Assembly (NCBI GenBank): GCA_020073365.1
Contig: JAIQFL010000081.1
Coordinates: forward strand, 1 to 42,918
Reading direction: 5' to 3'
DNA: 42,918 nucleotides
Origin: Terriglobia bacterium
Lineage (GTDB): Bacteria > Acidobacteriota > Terriglobia > Bryobacterales > Bryobacteraceae
The stretch's first letter is position 1; every line of letters begins with the position of its first letter. Both the position numbers and the translations under genes were made by a program. Below are positions 15,519 through 24,100 of this stretch, piece by piece. The notes beneath the pieces were generated by a model. It did not search any database, was not told the DNA's origin, and saw nothing but the letters and a program-made list of their open reading frames with translations.

Positions 15519-17312
15519 ATGTTTGCAACGAAGACGCACAAGACGGTAGCTTCGCTGTTGTTGGGGATGGCGTGCCTCCTGCAGCCCTGCGCTTCTCAGG
15601 CTGCCTCTCCGCTGAAGCTGTCGGGCGCCATCGCCGGGGTTGTCACCGACACTTTGGGGATTCCCCAAATGGGGGCCACGGTGGTCTTGTACAACCGGCA
15701 GGACCGGATGTCCGAAAAGGTCACCACCGACGACCGCGGCGAATTCCGGTTCATGGGTCTCTTTCCCGACCTGTATTCCATCCGCGTCACCCTGGCCACC
15801 TACCTGCCGGCATTCCGCCAGAATATCCTGGTCCAGCCTGGCATGCGGAGTGTGCTGAACGTAAACCTGAGCGGTGTGTTCAGCACCATTCAGTTCTCCT
15901 ACCCGTCCATCGAAAACGGCGGCCCCATGACCGACGATTGGAAGTGGGTCTTGCGCAGTTCGTCGGCCACGCGCCCGGTTCTTCGTTTTCTGGAGAAGAC
16001 TCCGGACCCGTCTGTCGCACACCACACCGCGGCTTTTTCGGATACCCGCGGAATTCTGAAGGTTTCGGCGGGGGAAGGCGGACTGGTCACGGGTACTGGC
16101 AACGAGGCCGATTTGGGCACTGCTTTTGCCTTAGCCACCTCCCTGTACGGGAACAATGTTCTACAGGTAAGCGGCAACGTGGGATATGGCTCGCAGACGG
16201 GTGTACCCACAGCTGCATTCCGAACCAGCTACAGCCGCAACGTGGGTGGCGGCACTCCCGAAATCTCCCTCACCATGCGCCAGTTGTTCATGCCCGCGCG
16301 CCTGGGCGCTGCCTTGACGGGGAATGAATCCGCGTTGCCGATGCTGCGTACGATGTCCGCCGCTCTGGATGACCGCACGCAGATTGCCGACGACATCACC
16401 CTGCAATATGGCTTCTCTCTGGATTCGGTAGTGTTTGTGAGCCACCTCAACTATTTCAGTCCCTACGCGCGCCTGAGCTACGCGCTGGGAGATGGAGCCG
16501 AGTTGGAATTCGCCTACACATCCGGCAATGCGCGGCCCGACCTGGCGGGCGAGGCCTCCCAGGATTCCGACCTCCAGCGCGATTTAAACAGCTTGGCCAT
16601 GTTTCCCAACGTTTCTCTCCGCGAGGGGAGGGCCAAGATCCAGCGCGGTGAGGAATACGAATTGACGTATTCCCGAAAGGTCGGGTCGCGGACCTACTAC
16701 GCCTCCGCATACCGCGAATCGGTGGCCAATGCCGCGCTCTCCATTGTGGCGCCGGCGGGCCAGTATTACGGGGGGGATATCCTTCCGGACCTGTTCACAG
16801 GCAGTTCGATCTTCAATGCTGGCGATTATCAGAGCACTGGGTACACCGCCGCCGTCACCCAGAATCTGGGGGAGCATGTGAGCGCCACCGTAATGTATGG
16901 TTCCATGGGTGCGCTCACCGCCGACAACCGCGAACTGGTCAGCAACAGCCCCGACGAGTTGCGATCCATGATCCGCGCGGGCCGCCGGCATGCCGCCACC
17001 ACCCGGATCGATGCCACCTCACCTCGGACCGGAACCCACATGATCGCCAGCTACCAGTGGACTGCCGATCACCGCTGGGCGATGCCCGGGAACCTGTACA
17101 GCACCCAGGCCATCCGGCAGACCCCTGGACTGAACCTCTACCTCCGCCAGCCCATCCCGGGCTTCGGGTTGCCCTGGCGCATGGAGGCTACCGCCGATTT
17201 GAGGAATATGCTGGCCCAGGGATATCTGCCCCTCAACATGGTCAACGGGCAGCGCCTGCTCCTCGTGGAAACCCCACGCAGTTTCCGCGGCGGCCTCAGC
17301 TTCATCTTCTGA
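15519..17312 (+). CDS. Carboxypeptidase-regulatory-domain outer-membrane beta-barrel protein
   Basis: The 597-residue protein has a signal peptide (ending CASQAAS) and a CarboxypepD_reg-like beta-sandwich at about residues 36-110 (GAIAGVVTDTLGIPQMGATV, DDRGEFRFMGLFPDLYSIRV). A long region of alternating polar and aromatic strands resembles a TonB-receptor-like barrel, ending in RSFRGGLSFIF with a terminal aromatic residue as in outer-membrane proteins. At about half the length of an Oar-like receptor and without a clear plug domain, it is probably not a standard TonB-dependent transporter. It follows the GWxTD gene by 40 nt. The pair probably acts together at the cell surface, which is inference from context. 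Confidence 0.72.
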   Translation: MFATKTHKTVASLLLGMACLLQPCASQAASPLKLSGAIAGVVTDTLGIPQMGATVVLYNRQDRMSEKVTTDDRGEFRFMGLFPDLYSIRVTLATYLPAFRQNILVQPGMRSVLNVNLSGVFSTIQFSYPSIENGGPMTDDWKWVLRSSSATRPVLRFLEKTPDPSVAHHTAAFSDTRGILKVSAGEGGLVTGTGNEADLGTAFALATSLYGNNVLQVSGNVGYGSQTGVPTAAFRTSYSRNVGGGTPEISLTMRQLFMPARLGAALTGNESALPMLRTMSAALDDRTQIADDITLQYGFSLDSVVFVSHLNYFSPYARLSYALGDGAELEFAYTSGNARPDLAGEASQDSDLQRDLNSLAMFPNVSLREGRAKIQRGEEYELTYSRKVGSRTYYASAYRESVANAALSIVAPAGQYYGGDILPDLFTGSSIFNAGDYQSTGYTAAVTQNLGEHVSATVMYGSMGALTADNRELVSNSPDELRSMIRAGRRHAATTRIDATSPRTGTHMIASYQWTADHRWAMPGNLYSTQAIRQTPGLNLYLRQPIPGFGLPWRMEATADLRNMLAQGYLPLNMVNGQRLLLVETPRSFRGGLSFIF

Positions 17313-18044
17313 TTGCGTATCGACTCCCACCACTCCTTCTCCGAGCGTTACCCGCTCGTACACCTCGAAACCATCCTGAAACGCAACCGCTTCGACGGCT
17401 CTGTTTTGGTGTTGGTGACACGGGCATCCTTGCCTGTGTTGTCTGTCCCCGACTTCGTCCGCGGTATCGTAGTCCCTTCCGACCTCCGCGATCCCCAACT
17501 CCCGCATCTCCTCGACGCATACCAGCGCCACCCCGATTTCCGCGCCGTCTGCCATCGCTTCGACGGTGACATCCCCGACGGCCTCGCCGAACTGGAGCGG
17601 CGCGGCATCCCCCTCGACGCGCTGGGAGGCCTACCCCTGATCCCCCGCATTGTGGACCGCTTTCCCTCGCTGCGCATCGTGATCGACCACCTGGGCTACG
17701 GTGGGGCGGACACCCTTGTCCGCGCGTCCGCTCCGGACGCTCTTCCGGCCGACGGATGCGACCAATGGGCGCGCGACATCGCAGAAGCCGCGGAATCTCC
17801 CCAGGTTTTCTGCAAGCTGAGCGGCGTGACCCGTCTCGGGCCGTCCGCGCGTCCCTGCGTGCAGCACGCCCTTCGCGTCTTCGGCCCGCGGCGTCTCATG
17901 TTCGGCAGCGACTGGCCCGCCGATCTACCGGAACATAGCTGGAAAGCATCGCTCGCAGCCTTCACTCAAGCCCTCGGCGCGCAGCCCATCGAAGTGCGCG
18001 AGGAACTGTTGGGCGGCACGGCGGAGCGTTTTTATGCGCTCTGA
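17313..18044 (+). CDS. Amidohydrolase (lactonase-like) protein with a repeat element in its coding sequence
   Basis: The 243-residue product looks like amidohydrolase family 2 (TIM barrel): RIDSHHSF at the start, IVIDHLGYGG in the middle and FGSDWPADLP near the end. The first metal motif, usually D-x-H-x-H, reads D4-S-H6-H-S8, so one ligand is missing. The segment from residue 35 to 46 (TRASLPVLSVPD) is encoded by a dispersed repeat at 17415-17450 that recurs near 37014, and the protein is shorter than the usual 270-290 residues. Together these suggest a replaced or deleted helix and perhaps lost activity. The TTG start directly follows the previous stop (TGATTG). The 3' end overlaps the next gene by 11 nt. 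Confidence 0.7.
   Translation: MRIDSHHSFSERYPLVHLETILKRNRFDGSVLVLVTRASLPVLSVPDFVRGIVVPSDLRDPQLPHLLDAYQRHPDFRAVCHRFDGDIPDGLAELERRGIPLDALGGLPLIPRIVDRFPSLRIVIDHLGYGGADTLVRASAPDALPADGCDQWARDIAEAAESPQVFCKLSGVTRLGPSARPCVQHALRVFGPRRLMFGSDWPADLPEHSWKASLAAFTQALGAQPIEVREELLGGTAERFYAL
17415..17450 (+). repeat. Dispersed palindromic repeat inside the amidohydrolase gene
   Basis: The stretch beginning GTGACACGGGCAT and continuing CCTTGCCTGTGTT is matched, with a few substitutions, by the reverse complement of 37014-37052 at the end of another gene. It contains a short imperfect palindrome around GGCATCCTTGCC. It is in frame within the host gene and encodes about 12 residues. Confidence 0.75.
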
Positions 18045-20139
18045 AAACCAGCTCTCTGAGAACCGGCCATCTGAGAACCAGCGCTCTGAAAAGTGGCAAA
18101 CCCCGGCCGCCGCCGTCGCGCTAGCGGCGTTGAATCTCTGCATCTGCTGGCGTCTCTTCCAGGCCGGGTATACCGATCATTTCAGTTCCATCGAGGGTTC
18201 CTTCATCGCCATCGCCCGCTACATATCCCGGCACTGGGGGGACTTCTCCTGGTGGCCGCTGTGGCACTGCGGAATGCCCTACCAGGACACCTACGTGCCC
18301 TTGCTGCACATAGTGGTTGCCATCGCCGCTTCGCTCGGACACATATCCGCCGCACGGGCCTATCACGGCGTCATTGGTCTGACCTATGCCCTGGGCCCGC
18401 TGGCGCTCTACTTCATGGCGGTGCGATTGGGAGCGACTCGTGGCGCGGCGTTCCTCTCGGCGCTGTTCTATTCTCTGTTCTCTCCCTCGGCTCTGCTGAT
18501 GCCGGATGTGGCGCGGGACATCGGCGGCCTGTGGTACGCCCGGCGGCTCCAGGTGCTCACCGTCTACGGAGAAGGACCCCACATCAGTGCCATGACCCTG
18601 CTGCCGGTGGCGATTCTCGCGCTGGAAAATGCGCTCGCGAGCAGGACCGTGCGTCGGCTGGCGCTCGCCGCGCTCTCCATCGCACTGGTCTCTCTCACCA
18701 ACGTCCCCGGCACCATGGCCCTTGGCCTGGCCGTGTTCTGCTGGATATGCGCGCAACCAGGGGATAGGCGCCGGGCGGCCTGGGTGGTGGCCGGGAGCGC
18801 CTCTGCGCTCGCATATTGCCTTGCCTGCTACGGGGTGCCGCCTTCCAGTGTGCGCACCATAGTGGGAAACGTCGGCCCCATGCACACCGGTTTTTCGAAC
18901 AGCCTGCGCAACGGTCCCATCCTCCTGCCGCTGGTCCTCATCTCGGTCGCTGTCGCAGGCTATCTGTTGGGCCGCACGCGTCTGCCGCTGTTCGTCCGAT
19001 TCGCCATCCTGTTCTTCGGATTGATCGCCGGACTGGCCCTGACCGCCCATATCGAAACCTTCGAGCTGCTGCCGCAAGCCGGCAGGCTGCATCTCGAGAT
19101 GGAAATGGGAGCCTGCCTGCTGCTGGGCAGCATAGGCTGGGCGCTCTACGTTCTGATCCCGCGATGGGTCCGGCCGGTGGTGCTGGCGCTCCTGCTGGCC
19201 CCGCTCGGAATTCAGTTCGATCATTACCGCTCGCGGGCGGAGACGGATATACGCAACGCGGACCTCTCCAAACGCTCGGAGTACACCACCGCGCGCTGGC
19301 TGGATTCCCATATGAGAGGCCGAAGAGTCTACGTCGCCGGTTCCACGTCCTTTTGGCTGAATGCCTTCACGGATACTCCCCAAATGGCGGGATGCTGTGA
19401 CCAGGGTCAGTCCATGCCGGTCCTCAACTACCTCCCGGCCTTCATCAACTCCGCGGTCAGCCTACAGAATACGGAACTGGCAAGGACCTGGTTGCAGGCG
19501 CTCGGAGTGCAAGCCCTCGTGGTGAACGGCGACGCCAGCACCGACGAGTACAAGGACTTCCGCGACCCGCAGCGCTTCGAGCGGTTCTTCGCGCCGCTCC
19601 ATCGGGAAAATGGAGATACCATCTACTCCGTCCTCCCGGAAGGCGCTTCTCTGGCGCACGTGCTTCGGCCCGGAGAGCAGGTGCCGTTGCGGACCTCCCA
19701 CCAGGTCAACACCGCCGACGTGGCGAGGTATGTCGCGGTCATCGGGAGCAACTCGCGCCCCACGGCGACTTTTGAGTGGCTCCGCGGCAGCGCCGCCCGC
19801 GTACGGACGAGCCTCGATCGCGACGATCTGGTGTCGGTTCAGGTGGCCTGGTTCCCTGGATGGAAGGCCTTCGTGCGCGGCCGGCGAAAGCCGGTTTTCC
19901 CCGACGGCCTGGGCTTCCTGGTAATCCGCCCGGAATGCGAAGGCAACTGCGAGATCGAACTGTTCTGGACAGGCCGCCCCGACCTGCCATTTGCGGCTGT
20001 GGTTTCGCTGGCCGCTCTGGTGTTCACGGCGTTGCTGGCATTGAGACACATCGGCATACCCGTGCTGCTAAGTCTCCGCTCATTCGCGTGGACGCGACGA
20101 TTTTTGGGCGGACCCCCTGGTCCGCCGCCGGTCCCCTGA
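18034..20139 (+). CDS. Polytopic membrane protein (YfhO/PTPS-related, GT-C-like)
   Basis: The 701-residue protein has about a dozen hydrophobic segments between residues 25 and 410. A soluble region follows (about 420-650), then one further membrane segment (AAVVSLAALVFTALLAL) and a Pro-rich end. The N-terminal pattern YTDHFSSIEGSFIAIARYIS, GDFSWWPLWHCGMPYQDTYVPLLH resembles large integral membrane proteins annotated as YfhO-like or 6-pyruvoyl-tetrahydropterin-synthase-related, some of which are GT-C glycosyltransferases. Involvement in lipid-linked sugar transfer is possible, but no catalytic residue can be assigned with confidence. The start overlaps the amidohydrolase stop by 11 nt. The first codons form a repeat of the five-residue unit SENxx. 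Confidence 0.62.
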   Translation: MRSENQLSENRPSENQRSEKWQTPAAAVALAALNLCICWRLFQAGYTDHFSSIEGSFIAIARYISRHWGDFSWWPLWHCGMPYQDTYVPLLHIVVAIAASLGHISAARAYHGVIGLTYALGPLALYFMAVRLGATRGAAFLSALFYSLFSPSALLMPDVARDIGGLWYARRLQVLTVYGEGPHISAMTLLPVAILALENALASRTVRRLALAALSIALVSLTNVPGTMALGLAVFCWICAQPGDRRRAAWVVAGSASALAYCLACYGVPPSSVRTIVGNVGPMHTGFSNSLRNGPILLPLVLISVAVAGYLLGRTRLPLFVRFAILFFGLIAGLALTAHIETFELLPQAGRLHLEMEMGACLLLGSIGWALYVLIPRWVRPVVLALLLAPLGIQFDHYRSRAETDIRNADLSKRSEYTTARWLDSHMRGRRVYVAGSTSFWLNAFTDTPQMAGCCDQGQSMPVLNYLPAFINSAVSLQNTELARTWLQALGVQALVVNGDASTDEYKDFRDPQRFERFFAPLHRENGDTIYSVLPEGASLAHVLRPGEQVPLRTSHQVNTADVARYVAVIGSNSRPTATFEWLRGSAARVRTSLDRDDLVSVQVAWFPGWKAFVRGRRKPVFPDGLGFLVIRPECEGNCEIELFWTGRPDLPFAAVVSLAALVFTALLALRHIGIPVLLSLRSFAWTRRFLGGPPGPPPVP
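18040..18099 (+). repeat. 15-nt tandem repeat encoding SENxx at a gene N-terminus
   Basis: Four 15-nt units start at 18040, 18055, 18070 and 18085, encoding SENQL, SENRP, SENQR and a diverged SEKWQ. Each unit carries TCTGA in the frame of the upstream amidohydrolase, whose stop codon lies in the first unit. Confidence 0.75.
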
Positions 20140-20173
20140 CCGGCCCTCGGCCCCGTAAGGCCGACGTTGCATG

Positions 20174-20195
20174 CGCGGCTCCGATCGGAGCCGCG
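20174..20195. terminator. Perfect 22-bp palindrome between convergent genes
   Basis: Positions 20174-20195 read the same on both strands (arms CGCGGCTCCGA and its complement). As RNA this folds into a nine-pair stem with a GAUC loop. It lies between the stop codons of two convergent genes (20139 and 20247), where a bidirectional terminator is expected. T-runs are weak (ACCTTTA after it on the plus strand). Confidence 0.5.
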
Positions 20196-20246
20196 ACCTT
20201 TAGTCCGAGTATGAGCGTGAGTGTGAGCGTGAGATAGTCCACCATC

Positions 20247-21143
20247 TTATCCCGCCGAATTCTCCGGTCTCCAAAAGGGCTCTGCCGCGGGGATGAACTC
20301 GACCGGCACTTCCGGGATGAGCGGCTTCAGCCACTCCGCGCAATACTTCATGCCCGCCTGCTCGGAGACCACATGCCCAAGGAGGATCAAGGCTTTCTTC
20401 TTGCCCGCGGCGACCATGTCCGCCGCGTATTCCACCACTTCCCATTCGCGCGTTTCACCCACGATCAGGACATCGATGTCGGGCCGCGCCAGCAGCGGGA
20501 TCCCCGGAAACTGGCTCACGTACCCCCAACTCGCGATGGCCCGCTGGACCGGTAGCGCCGGATCGCCCACCACCCGCATCGTCTGAATTTTCAGCCGCGC
20601 CTGAATCTCCTTGGCGAAGCGCGCGAGCGGCGTGGCGGGAAACGTGAACAGACGGGGATTTTGCGCATCGGCGTTCTTTTCCCATCCCAGCTCGCGCGCC
20701 ATCCCTACGGCAATTCCATCCGGGCGATGGCCATGCCAGTGATCGTGGAAGTGGAACGAAACCATGTTGTTCCTGCGGATGAAATCGAGTTTGAACCGAT
20801 AGGTGGCATCGTCCTTGAGCTGATCGATGGTGTCCTGATGCGAATAGAAAGTCGGCTCGTGGGTGATCACCAGGTTCCTCCCCGCGGCCGCGGCACGCTC
20901 GATCACATCCAAGGTCGCCATCATGGTGGTGGCGATTCCCTTGACCACCGTTTCCGGGTCGCCAGCAATGATTCCGTCGACCGTCTGTTCCCGCCACGGT
21001 ATCCCGATGTTGGCCTTGATCCGGTCGATCACCTGGGCCGCGGTGAGTGTTGGTTTGGTATCCTGCGCAGACACCAGGCCGGCGAAGGCCAGGCCAGCTC
21101 CGGACAGCACGAATTTCCGTCGTGACGCGTGGTTGTTTTCCAT
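20247..21143 (-). CDS. Tat-exported Nif3-like dinuclear metal-centre protein
   Basis: From ATG 21143, preceded by GAGGAGA, the product has 298 residues. It opens with a twin-arginine signal (SRRKFVLSGAGLAFAG). The body matches the Nif3/YqfO family: TVDGIIAGDPE, NLVITHEPTFYSH, HFHDHWHGHRPDGIAVGMA and ALILLGHVVSEQAGM, which carry the His/Asp/Glu metal ligands. Family members form hexamers with two metals and were once linked to GTP cyclohydrolase, but their reaction is not established. A Tat signal is unusual because most Nif3 proteins are cytoplasmic. It lies 20 nt after the stop of the NACHT-WD40 gene on the same strand, so co-transcription is likely. Confidence 0.8.
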   Translation of the reverse strand: MENNHASRRKFVLSGAGLAFAGLVSAQDTKPTLTAAQVIDRIKANIGIPWREQTVDGIIAGDPETVVKGIATTMMATLDVIERAAAAGRNLVITHEPTFYSHQDTIDQLKDDATYRFKLDFIRRNNMVSFHFHDHWHGHRPDGIAVGMARELGWEKNADAQNPRLFTFPATPLARFAKEIQARLKIQTMRVVGDPALPVQRAIASWGYVSQFPGIPLLARPDIDVLIVGETREWEVVEYAADMVAAGKKKALILLGHVVSEQAGMKYCAEWLKPLIPEVPVEFIPAAEPFWRPENSAG

Positions 21144-21163
21144 GGTTCTTTCTCCTCGAACTC

Positions 21164-24100
21164 TCACCCCTCATGATCATCGGCGAATGCTTCGATGGGT
21201 AGCCACATGGGCATTCCCGTTTCGTCAGGAATCACGTAGCCCACGGAGCGCCAGGCATCCTCCCCGTATGCCAAAATGCGGTTGTGCAGAGGATCGAAGG
21301 AGGCCCAGGTGGGTTTGCTGTGGGGAGGCTTCAGGTGATAGCAGCGGGGTCCCGTCTCGGTAAGGGTGGCGGCATCGAAGATGCTGATCGATCCATCGGC
21401 AAACCAAGCCATGACCTGGCGGCCGTCGGGGGACCAGGCGCAGCCGGTCACATAAGAGGAGTGACCGGCGAGGGTGAGCAGGCAATCGCCGGAGGCCGCA
21501 TCCCAGATTTTCAGCGATCGGTCCGAAGATGCGGAGAGCACGCGGCGGCCGTCGAGGGACCAGGCGCAGCCCAACACAGAAGAGGAGTGGCCGGAGAGAG
21601 TGAGCACGCAATGGCCGACGGCAGCATCCCAGATCTTGAGAGTCCTGCCCCGAGATGCCGAGAGCACGCGGTGGCCGTCGGGGGACCAGGCGCAGCTGGA
21701 CAGATAAGAATGGCCGTAGAAAGTGAGCAGGCAGTCGCCGGAGGCTGCATCCCAGATCTTAAGAGTGTGGTCGCCAGATGCGGAGAGCACGCGGCCGCCG
21801 TCGGGGGACCAAGCACAGCTGGAGATGCGGGATGAGTGGCCGGAGAGCGTGAGATGGCAATCGCCCGAGGCCGCATCCCAGATCTTGAGAGTGTGGTCGC
21901 CAGATGCGGAGAGCACGCGTTGGCCGTCGGGGGACCAGGCGCAATCGGAAACAGAAGATGAGTGGCCGTACAGTGTGAGCAGGCAGTCGCCCGAGGCTGT
22001 ATCCCAGGTCTTCAGGGTCCTGCCACGAGATGCGGAGAGCACGCGGCGGCCGTCGGGGGACCACGCGCAGCTGGACAGATAAGAGTGGCCAGAGCAAGTG
22101 AGCAGGCAGTCGCCGGATGCCGCATCCCAGATCCTCAGGGTACCACCAGACGCGGAAAGCATTCGGCGGCAGTCGGGGGACCAGGCGCAGCCGGACACAG
22201 AAGAGGAGTGGCCGGAGAGCGTGAGCAGGCAGTCGCCGGAGGTCGCATCCCAGATTCTCAGGGTGTTGTTGCCAGATGCGGAGAGCACGCGGCGGCTGTC
22301 GGGGGACCAAGCGCAGCCGCACACATAAAAGTGGCCGGAGAGAGTGAGCTGGCAGTCGCCCGAATCTGCATCCCAGATCCTTAGGGTCTTGTCTCTAGAT
22401 GCGGAGAGCACGCGGCGGCCGTCGGGGGACCAGGCGCAGCCGGACACATAAGAGGAGTGGCCGACGAGGGTCCGCAGACAGTCGCCGGAGGCCACATCCC
22501 AGATCTTTAGTGTCTTGTCCTCAGTTGCGGAGAGCACGCGGCGGCCGTCGGGGGACCAGGCGCAGCCGAACACATGATATAGATGGCCCATGCGCACCTG
22601 ACGCTGGCCGGCGTTCCCCGCTGGCGGCTGCTGCTTAGCTCCGCTGGTTCCCGGACAGCGCAACCACCGCGCTCGGTGGATGCGAGTATCCGAATAGTCG
22701 GCGTCCGCCAACCGGCATCGCCGGAACAGGCCGGCCTCCAAGTCCGCCCCATGCCACCGGGACCCCGACAGATCGCAATCCTGCCATTCACCACGGGCCG
22801 CATCGGCAGAAGAGAAATCCGCGGCCGAGAGCCGGCAACGGCGCCAAAATGTATTGGCGATGCGAGCCCCCTTAACGTTTAGGTTGCTCAGGTCGAGCGA
22901 GCCCGGACCGGGATGGTCCACCTCCAGCCCCCACAAATCGGCGCCAGGCAACTGAAAGCCCGTGGCGGGCGGCGCCGGGTAGCCTTTGGATTGCGCGAGC
23001 AAGACATAGTGGAAGGCCAGTTCACTGGCCTGGGGATGATAGGCGTCCCGGAGTGCCAGCAGACCGCTTCGTGCTCCTTGGGATGGCTGCTCCTGCAAGG
23101 ATTGCCCCAGGAAGTCCAGGGTTTCCCGGCTGACGCCCCGAAGCGCCCAGTGGGTTAACTCCGAAGCCTCCAGAGCTCGCCGTAAGTAGCACGCCAGGAA
23201 GTATTCCTGGAGCGAGGTGTGAGCGAATCGAAATTGATCGCCCTGGTCGTCCCGCACCAGGAACGTGGCTGTGCGGAGGTCTTCCTTTAGCAGGTCGCGC
23301 TTCAGGCCGTCGTAGTGAGAAGCGATCCCGCGATGGGACTCCAGGAAATCCATCAGCCACTGTTCCAGTTGCCCGGCGGACCAGGTGCGCCCGCCAGAGC
23401 GCAGCAGTTCCGCCGCCACATGCTCCATGAGCATTTGCTTATGTTCCGGAGTGAACTGGTGCTTGCCCCCGTCGCGGAGCAGCCACTCTTCCACCACGAA
23501 ACGATACAGGGTGAGCCCGGTGACCTGCTTTCCCGATGCCTTCCATTCTTCCAGCCGGTGGAACTGGCGCGTGATCAGGCTCAGCGTGTATGGCCGTTCC
23601 GCCAGTTCCGGAAGGTTGTGAACGGTCTGGAGAAACGTGTACACCTGGTCCACGTCCCGGTCCGGCAGCGAGTTCCTCAGATACGTGCGGATCTGCTCCT
23701 CGCCAAACGGCAGCAAAACCAGGGCGCGGTAACTCTCCGCCCGGATGGATTCCCGGTCTTCCATCGTGAAATGTGCCGATTGTTCCTGAACCGTGCGGAA
23801 GTAGTGGGTGCGGCACGTAACCAGCAGCCGGCCATGCTCAGCGTTCGGGGGCACCAGACGGAACAATTGGCGCGTAAATAGCTGGCCCTGGCTCGGAGTC
23901 AGATGGACCAGCACTTCGTCCAGGCCGTCAAAAATCACCACGGCGCCCTCTTCCACCAACTTGTAGATTTCCGCCGGTCCTGGCGCCTTGGAGCGAGGAC
24001 CGCCTTTCCAATCCCGCTTCAGAATGCGCCCTACAATCTCGTCCAGATCGGGATCGTGAATGGCGGCATCGCCGACGAACCGCAGGTCCAGGAAAACCGC

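Noticed and set aside
21420..22590. Regularly spaced near-identical repeats that resemble an array
   Set aside because: They are about 126 bp, continuous, in frame, and encode WD40 units of the NACHT gene; there are no repeat-spacer units.
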